A stretch of DNA of 64,000 bases. Origin: Azospirillum agricola (GTDB taxonomy: Bacteria > Pseudomonadota > Alphaproteobacteria > Azospirillales > Azospirillaceae). Below the pieces are notes generated by a model that had not been told where the DNA came from, did not search any database, and worked only from the letters and a program-made list of their open reading frames with translations. Position numbers and translations under genes: made by a program. This document shows, piece by piece, positions 33,101 through 42,100 of the stretch (positions within the stretch are counted from its first letter, which is position 1; each line of letters opens with the position of its first letter). The stretch spans positions 124,001 to 188,000 of the forward strand of contig NZ_JAGINM010000006.1 in NCBI RefSeq assembly GCF_017876095.1. The letters run 5' to 3'.

Positions 33101-36100
33101 TGTCGGACGCCGGAGCCAGTCCCATGCCCGTCGGAGCGGTGCTTTCCGGCGTGATGGTCAGCGTCAGGCTGCCGCTCGCGGACGACGTGTTGCCGGCCGC
33201 GTCCACGGCCCTGACGGTCATGGCCTGGGCACCGAGGCTCAGCGTCGAGGTGCCTCCCGACCAGTTCCCGGACGCGTCCGCATCCGTCTCCCCGACCAGC
33301 ACGCCGTTGGCGAACAGCAGGATGTGCGCGTTCGCCTCGGCGCTGCCGTTCAGCACCGGCTGCCGGACGTTCGTCACGAGGTTGTCGAGACGGCCGCTGT
33401 TGCTGTCCGAATCGAGCGTCGGGGTCGCGGGCGCCAGCGGGGCGGTTGTGTCGATCGTCACCGCCAGCCCCGAAGCGGAGGTGGCCGTGTTCCCCGCCCG
33501 GTCGACCGTGGTGACCGAGAGCTGACGCAGGCCGGTGCTCAGCGTCGCCGACGTGATCGTCCAGGCGCCGTTGGCATCGGCCGTCGTGGTGCCCACCGCG
33601 AGGTTGCCGTCGTACAGCGTGACCACGCTGTCCGCCTCGACCATGCCGATGAGCGTCGGCGTGGTGTCGTTGGTGAGCAGGTCGTCGCGCTCGGCGCCCG
33701 TATCGGACTCCCGCGCCAGCAGCATCGAGCGGACGGGTGTCACGAGGTCGATGGTCACGAGCGGCCCACTCGACGGGCTTGCGGTGCCGCTGTAGGCACC
33801 GGGCGCCACGGCCGTCAGCGTGAGGTCGCCCACGCCCAGGTCGCTTACCGTCAGGGTCCACAGGCCGTTGCCGTCGGCCGTTGCCGACCCGAAGAAGTTT
33901 ATGCCCTCGCCGGCGGGATTCACACCCTCGTAGAGGTTGACGACGCTGTTGGCCCCGGCGCTTCCGCTCGCCCGCATGATCGAGCGGACGGCCGTCGTCA
34001 GGTCGATGGTCACGACCAGACCGCTGGAAACCCCGCTGGTGTTCCCGGCCACGTCGGTCGCCCGCGCGGTGAGCGTGTGCACGCCCTCCGTCAGGGCGCC
34101 GGACGTCACCGACCAGCGGCCGTCGCCGCCGGCGGTTCCGACCCCGACGAAGACGTCGCCGTCGTACAGCGTGATGACGCTGTTGGCCTCGGCGCTTCCG
34201 CGCACCGTCGGCGTGCTGTCGGAGGTCAGCCGGTCGCTGTTCGAACGGCCGAGGTCGGAGTCCGGCGTCAGCTCCAGCGCGGTCGGCGCGGCCGCCACCG
34301 TGTCGATGGTGACGACGAGCACACTGGCGGCGCTGGTGTTGCCCGCGACGTCGACGGCGGTCGCCGTGAGCGAATGAGTGCCGTCGGCGAGGGTCGAGCC
34401 GACGCCGATGGACCAGATTCCGGATCCGTCGGCGGTGGCGGTGCCGACGTTCAGGCCGCTCACGTCGTCGTGCAGCGTGACGACGCTGTTCGCCTCCGCC
34501 ACGCCGAGGACGGTGGGGGTGACGACGTTCGTGACGCGGTCGCTGGCCAGCGCGCCGCTGTCGGAGCCGGTGCCCAGCCCCAATCCGGAGGGCGTCGCCG
34601 AGGTGAGGTCGATGGTGATGACGAGCGGAGCCGAGGCCGCGCCGGTGTTGCCCGCCGCGTCCCGCGCGATGACGGTCAGGCTGTGCGCGCCCTCGCTCAG
34701 CGACGGCGAACTCATCGTCCAGGCGCCGGAACCGTCGGACGTCGTCGTGTTGAGGAGCGTCGCGCCGTCGTACAGCGTGACCACGCTGCCCGCCTCCGCC
34801 GTGCCGGTCAGGACCGGCGTCGCGTCGTTGGTCACCAGATCGCCGGTCGAGCCGCTGTTGGAGCCCGCCGTCAGGACGAGCGACGAGGGCTGGGGCGCGG
34901 CGGTGTCGATGGTGACGAGCAGGGCGGCCGAGGCGGCGCTGGTGTTGCCGAACAGGTCGATGGTCGTCGCCGTCAGGGTGCGCTCGCCATCGGCAAGACC
35001 GATCGCCTGGACCGTCCAGTTGCCGTCGAGGCCCGCCGTCGACATGCCGACCAGGGCCGAGCCGTCGTACAGCATGACGGTGTTGGAGGCCCCGGCCGTG
35101 CCGCGGATCGTCGGCGACGCGACGTTGGTCAGGCGGTCGGTCGCGCTGCTGCCGGAATCGGTCGCCAGCTCCAGATTGCCCGGCGCGTCGGCCTGCGTGG
35201 CGATGGTGACGACCAGCGCGGCGGAGAGGCCGCTGGTGTTGTAAACGACGTCCACGGCCCTGGCCGTGAGGGTGTGGGTGCCGGCGGCCAGCGTCGGCGT
35301 CGTGAAGGACCAGGCGCCCAGGCCGTTCGCCGTGACCGTTCCGATGGAGCCGCCGTTGTCGTAGAGCGTGACGGTGCTGCCGGCTTCGGCGGTGCCGGTG
35401 ATGACCGGCGTCGTGACGTTTGTCTTGTCGTCGGCCGTGTCCCGGCCGCTGTCCGACGCGGTGGCGAGATCGAGCCCGCCGGGCGCGTCGGCGGTGAGGT
35501 CGATGGTCACCGTGACGCCGCCGACGCCGGGATTCCCCGCGTTGTCGAAGGAGGTGATCCCGAAATTGTAGACGCCCGCGGCGAGGGAGCCCGACGGCGT
35601 GAAGCTCCAGGCGCCGGTGGCGGCGTCCGCCACCACCGTTCCGAAGGCTTCGGCGGTTCCACCGTTGAACGCGCTCGTGATGATGACGGTTTGGCCGGCA
35701 CCCGCGCTCACCGTGCCCACCGTGCCGGTGAGCGTCGGCCGGGTGTCGGAAGTGATCCGGTCGCTGTTGGAGGAGCCGGTGTCCGAAGCCTGGGCAAGCT
35801 CGATCGACACATCGTCCGGCACGGTGTCGATGGTGAAGGTCAGCGCGGCGGACGCGCCGCTGGTGTTGCCCGCCAGGTCGACCATCGTGGCGATCAGCGA
35901 ATGCGCCGTTCCGGTGCCGCCCGTCAGGACGGAACTGGTGATCGACCAGACGCCCGCGCTGTCGGCGGTGGCGGTGCCGAGCACCGTCGATCCCTCCAGC
36001 AGGGTGACGGTGCTTCCCGCTTCCGCCCGGCCGGTGATCGTCGGGGTGGTGACGGAGGTCAGGTTGTCGCCGACGAGCCCGGTGTCGGAGACGGTGGCCA

Positions 36101-39100
36101 GGGCGAGGCCCGTCGGGGCCGCCGCCGTGGTGTCGATCGTGACCGTCAGCGGCGCGGAGGCGGCGCTGGTGTTGCCGGCCGGATCGAGCGCGACCGCCGA
36201 CAGCGTGTGCGCGCCATCGGCCAGCGACGGCGTGGTCATCGACCAGGCGCCGCTGCCGTTGGCGGTCACGGTGCCGAGATTCGTCGTGCCGTCGTACAGC
36301 GTGACCAGGCTGTTCGCCTCGGCCGTGCCGGTGATGGTCGGCGCGAAGACCGAGGTGATGCTGTCGGCCGTGGATCCGCTGTTCGAACCGGCGCTGAGCG
36401 ACGGCGTTCCCGGCGCGCTGGGCGCCGTGGTGTCCACGGTGATCGTCAGCGCCGAGGACGAGACGCTGGTGTTGCCGGCGGCGTCGACCATGCGGGCCGA
36501 CAGGGTGTGCGCGCCGGCACCCAGCCCGCTGGCGGTGATCGTCCAGGCGCCCGACCCGTCGGCCGTGCCGGAACCGACGAGGCTGGAGCCGTTGTAGAGC
36601 CGGACGAGGCCGTTCGCCTCGGCCGTGCCGACGAGGGTCGGCGAACCGGTGTTGATCAGCCGGTCCGTGTTGGAGACGCCGCTGTCGACGGCGAGCGACG
36701 GGGTTCCCGGCGCCGCCGCGGAGGTGTCGATGGTGATGACCAGCCCGGCCGAGGCCACCGAACTGTTGCCGGCGGAATCGACCGCGCGGGCGGTGAGGGT
36801 CCGGGTGCCCGGAAGCAGGGTTCCGGTCGCGATCGACCAGACGCCCAGCCCGTTCACGGTGGTGGAGCCGAAGCTCGTTCCGCCGTCGTAGAGGGTGACG
36901 ACGCTGCCCGCCTCGCCCGTGCCGGTGATCGTCGGGTTGACGATGTTGGTGATGCCGTCCGTGCTGGAGCTGCCGCTGTCGTAGGCGGCGCCCAGGACCG
37001 GCGCGCCGGGCGCGGCCTGGACGGTGTCGATGGTGACGGTCAGCGGCGAGCTGGCGGCGCCGGTGTTGCCGGCGGCGTCGACCGCCCTTGCCGTGAGCGT
37101 GCTGACGCCGTCGGCCAGCGACGTGGCGGTGATGGTCCAGGCACCCGTGCCGCTGGCGGTCGCCGTGCCGACGGCCGTGGCGCCGCTGTAGAGCGTGACC
37201 CTGCTGTTGGCCTCGGCCGTGCCGGTCAGGGTCGGGGTCGTGACGTTGGTGACCCGGTCGGTGTTCGACACCCCGCTGTCGGAAGCGGACGCGAGCGTGA
37301 CGCCGGTCGGCGCGGTCGGCGCGGCCGTGTCGATGGTGATCGTCAGCGTCGAGGACAGGGCGCTGGTGTTGCCGGCCGCGTCCGTGCCGCGGGCGGTCAG
37401 CGTGTGCGCGCCGTTGCCCATCTGGCTGCTGGTGATGGTCCACAGGCCGGCGCCGTCGGCGGTCGCCGTTCCACGCAGCGTGCTGCCTTCGTAGAGCGAG
37501 ACGAACCCGCCGGCCTCCGTCGTGCCCACGATGTCGGGCGTGGAGACGTTCGTCATGCGGTCGCCGGTGACCCCGGTGTCGCTCGCGGCCGACAGCTCCA
37601 GCGAGGGCACGTCGGCGACGATGTCGATCGTGACGACGAGGGCGGCGGAGGTCGAGCGGTTCCCGGCGCGGTCGGTCGCCTCGGCGGTCAGGCTGTGGCT
37701 GCCCGGCGCCAGCGAGGGGGACAGCAGCGACCAGCCGCCCAGGCTGTCCGCCATGACGGTGCCGAACGCGGTCGCACCGTCGTAGAGGACCACGGTGCTG
37801 CCCGCCTCGGCCGTGCCGCTCAGCGGCAGGATCTGGTGGTTGGTGAGGCGATCGCTGTTCGAGACGCCGCTGTCGGACGCGACGGCCATCAGCAGGCTGG
37901 GCTGCGGGGTGGTCAGGTCGATCGACAGGACGATGCTGCTCGACACCGTGGAGGTGTTGCCGGCCCGGTCGACGCTGAGCGCTGTCAGGGAATGCTCGCC
38001 CTGCGACAGGGCGTTCGTGGTCAGCGAGAAGGCGCCGTTCGCGCCGGCCGTCGCCGTGCCGACGCTGGTGTTTCCCTCATACAGGGTGACGACGCTGAAG
38101 CTCTCCGCCGTGCCGACGATCGTCGGCGTGGCGAGCTTGGTCAGCCTGTCGCTGGCGGACACCCCGGTGTCGTCCCCGGCTGCGAGGGCCAGATCCGACA
38201 GGATGAGGTTCTCGGTGTCGATGGTGACGATCAGCGGGGCGGAGGCCGCGGCGGTGTTGTTGCCGGCCAGATCGGTGACGTGGGCGACCAGCGTGTGGGT
38301 GCCGTTGATCAGCGTGCCGGTGGTGACCGACCAGTTCCCCGAACCGTCGGCGGTTCCCGTGCCGACGAGCGTGGCGCCGGCGTAGAGCGTGATGACGCTG
38401 TGGGCCTCGGCGCTTCCGCTCACCGTGGGCGTGGTGATTCTGGTGAGCTGGTCGCCGGCCAGGCCGCTGTCGGAGCCGGCGGTCAGGCTGGGCGCCGACG
38501 AGGGCAGCACGGTGAGGTCGATGTTGAGGATGAGGGCCGCCGCCACGACCGCCGTGTTGCCGGCCGGATCCACGGCATGGGCCGACAGCGTGTACAGCCC
38601 CTCGCCCAGCGTCGGGCTGGCGACCGACCACTTGCCGAGGCTGTCCGCCGTCGCGTCGCCCAGGACGGTGGTCCCGTCGGGGTAGTAGAGCGTGACGACG
38701 CTGCCGGCCTGGGCGGTGCCGGTGATGACCGGCGCCGTCACCGCCGTGACGGCGTCGTTGCTGATTCGGCCGCTGTCCGTCGCCGCCGTCAGGGCGAAGC
38801 CGCCCGGAATCGGGGGCGTGGTGTCGATGGTCAGCAGAAGCTGGCCCGAGGCGCTGCTGGTGTTGCCCGCGGCGTCCACGGCCCGGACGGTCAGCGTGTT
38901 CACGCCGTCGGACAGGCTGCCGGAGGTGATGGTCCAGGCGCCCGCCCCGTCGGCGGTCGCGGTTCCGACGCTGACGCCGCCCTTGTAGAGGTGGACGGTG
39001 CTGAGCGCCTCGGCCGTGCCCGTCACGGTCGGCGTGGCGTTGGAGGTGAGGTTGTCGCCCGCCGCGCCGCTGTCGGAGCCCGGATCCAGCACCGGGGTGG

Positions 39101-42100
39101 ACGGCGCGTCGGGCGCCACGGCGTCGATGGTGATGATGAGCGGGGCCGAGGCGGCGGCCGTGGCGTTGCCGGCGGCGTCGACGACGCGCGCCGTCAGCGT
39201 GTGCAGCCCGTTGCTCAGCGGTGTCTCGATGCTGTAGACGCCCGCGCCGTCGGCCGTGCCCATCCCGACGAAATTGCCGCCGTCGTAGAGCGACACCACG
39301 GCGCCGCTCTCCACCGTGCCGGTGAAGGTGGGCGCGAGCAGCCGGGTCAGCCCGTCGCCCTGCACGCCGGTGTCCGACGCGGTGGCCAGGACCGGCGCGC
39401 CGGGCGCCTCCACGGTCAGATCGACCGTCACCACCAGCGTGCCGGCACCGCTCGACGTGTTGCCGCTCGGATCCACCGCGGTGGCGGTGAGGGTGTGCAC
39501 GCCCTCGGCGAAGCCGCTTCCGGTGTAGGACCACAGGCCGGCGCCGTCCGCGACCAGGGTCGCCAGCGGCGTCAGGCTGCCGCCGTTGTTGTCGTAGAGG
39601 GTGACGGAGCTGTTCGCCTCGGCGGAGCCGGTCAGCGACAGCGTCGTGGAATTGGTGAGGCGGTCCGTGGCGCTGTAGCCGGTGTCCGACGCCGTGGTCA
39701 GGGCCATGGCGCTCGGCGCCGGCGTGGACAGGTCGATGGTGACGACGAGCCCGCCGGACGCGGCGCCGGTGTTGCCGGCCACGTCGATGGCCCGGGCCGT
39801 CAGCGTGTGCCCGCCCTCGGCCAGCGGTCCCGTTGCGATCGTCCAGAACCCGCCGGTCGCCACCTGCGTGCCCAGGGCGGTGGAGCCGTCGTACAGGACG
39901 ACGGTGGCGCCGGCTTCCGCCGTTCCGGTGACGGTCTGCGCCACGACGTTGGTGACGTTGTCGCGGACGCCGCTGTCGTCGGCCGGGTCGATCGACAGGC
40001 CGCCCGGCGCGTCGGGCGCGGCGGCGTCGATGGTGAGCGCGAAGACCGAGGAGGCGTTGCTGGTGTTGCCGACGATGTCCACGAGGCGCGCGGTCAGGCT
40101 GTGCGTGCCGCTGCCCAGCGCGGAGGTGGTCACCGACCAGCTTCCGTCGCCGGCCACGGTGGCGGTGCCGACGAGGTTGGAGCCGTTGTACAGCGAGACG
40201 ACGCCGCCGGCCTCCGCCGTTCCCGTGATGGTCGGGGCGAGGACGCTGGTGATCGCGTCGCCCGCCAGCCCCGTGTCGGAGCCGCTGGCCAGGGCGAGGC
40301 CGGTCGGCGCGTCGGCCGTGCGGTCGATGGTGACGACGAGGCCGCCGGACGCGGCGCTGGTGTTGCCGGCGACGTCGACGGTCCGGGCGACAAGCGTGTG
40401 GACGCCGGCCGCCAGCGAACCGGTGCCGAGCGCCCATGTCCCGCTGTCGGAGGCGGTCACGGTGCCCAGCGCCGTGGCCCCGTTGTCGCCATACAGCGTG
40501 ACGACGCTCCGCGCCTCGGCGGTGCCGGTGACGGTGACCGCCTCAAGGTTGGTGATGCGGTCGTTGCCGACCGAGCCGCTGTCCGATCCGGCTTGCAGCG
40601 CCAGCGCCCCCGGCTGGTCGGGAGCCGTCGTGTCGATGGTGACCGTCAGCCCCGAGGAGGTGAGGACCGTCCCGTAGGCGTCGATCTTGGCCTGGAGCGT
40701 GTGGATGCCGTCGGTCGCCAGCGTGCCGGTCGAGACGATGGTCCAGAGGCCGCCGCCATCGGCCGTGCCGGTGCCCATCAGCGTCAGCCCGCTGTAGAGG
40801 GAGACCGTGGCACCCGCGAGCGCGGTTCCCGTCAGGGTCGGCGAGACCACGTTGGTGATCCCGTCGCCGGCCACGCCGGAATCGGAGACGAGTTGCAGGC
40901 CGCCGGGCACGCCGATGCGCCCGGTCACGGTGAGCGACGTGGACGTGACGGTTTCGTTGCCGGCCGCGTCCAGCGCGCGCGCGGTCATCGTGTAGGTGCC
41001 GCCGCCGAGTTCGGTCGTGGTGATCGACCACAGGCCGGTGTTGTCGACGGTCGCGACCCCGAGCACCGTCGCCCCGACGGAGGAGCCGTCGTACAGCGTC
41101 ACGACGCTGTTGGCCTCGGCGGTCCCCGAAAGGATCGGGGTGAACTGGCCCGAAGGCCCGGCCGTGTCCGCCGTCGGCGCCGACAGTCCCGGACCGGTCC
41201 GGTCGATGCTGATGACCAGCCCGGCGGACATCTGGCTGGTGTTGCCGGCGATGTCCACGGCGGAGGCGGTCAGGGTGTGGTTGCCTTCCCCGAGCCCGGT
41301 GATCGTGGCGGACCAGTGGCCCGAACCGTCGGCCGTCGCGGTGGCGGTCGAGCCGCCGCCGTACAGGGTGATCGTGGCGCCGGCCTCGGCCGTGCCCGTG
41401 ATCGTCGGGGCCAGCGCGTTGGTCAGGAGGTCGGCCGTGCTGCCGCTGTTCGTGGCGCTGCTCAGCGCCAGGGCGCCCGGAGTCGCCGAGGTCTGGTCGA
41501 TCGTGATGACAAGGCCGGCGGAGGCGGCGCCCGTGTTGCCGGCGGTGTCCACCGCCCGCACGGTCAGCGTGTGGGCGCCTTCCCCCAGGCTGGAGGAGGG
41601 GATCGTCCAGACGCCCGTGGAGGCGTCGGCCGTGCCCGTCCCCAGCAGGGTGGCGCCCTCGTACAGCCGCACGGTGCTGCCGGCCTCGGCCGTGCCCGTG
41701 ATCACCGGGGTTCCCACGCGGGTCCGGTTGTCGTTCGGCGTGCCGCTGTCCGAAGCCAGCACGAGCGCGCCCGGCGCGTCCGGCGCCGTCAGGTCGATGG
41801 TGACGACGAGGCCGCCGCTCGCCACGGAGGTGTTGCCGGCCAGATCGACGGCCTTGGCCGTCAGCGAGTGGGCGGCGCCGGTCAGCGCGCTGGAGGTGAC
41901 CGTCCAGTTGCCGTCGCTCCCCGCCGTGGTCTGGCCGAGCAGCGTCGAGCCTTCGTAGAGAAGGACGATGCTGGAGGCTTCGGCCGTTCCCGTGACCGAG
42001 GGGGTGGCGAGGTTCGTCCGCGAATCCCCCGTGACGCCGCTGTCCGACGCCGCCGCCAGGGCCAGCCCGGTCGGGGCGGAAGCGCTCGTGTCCACCGTGA

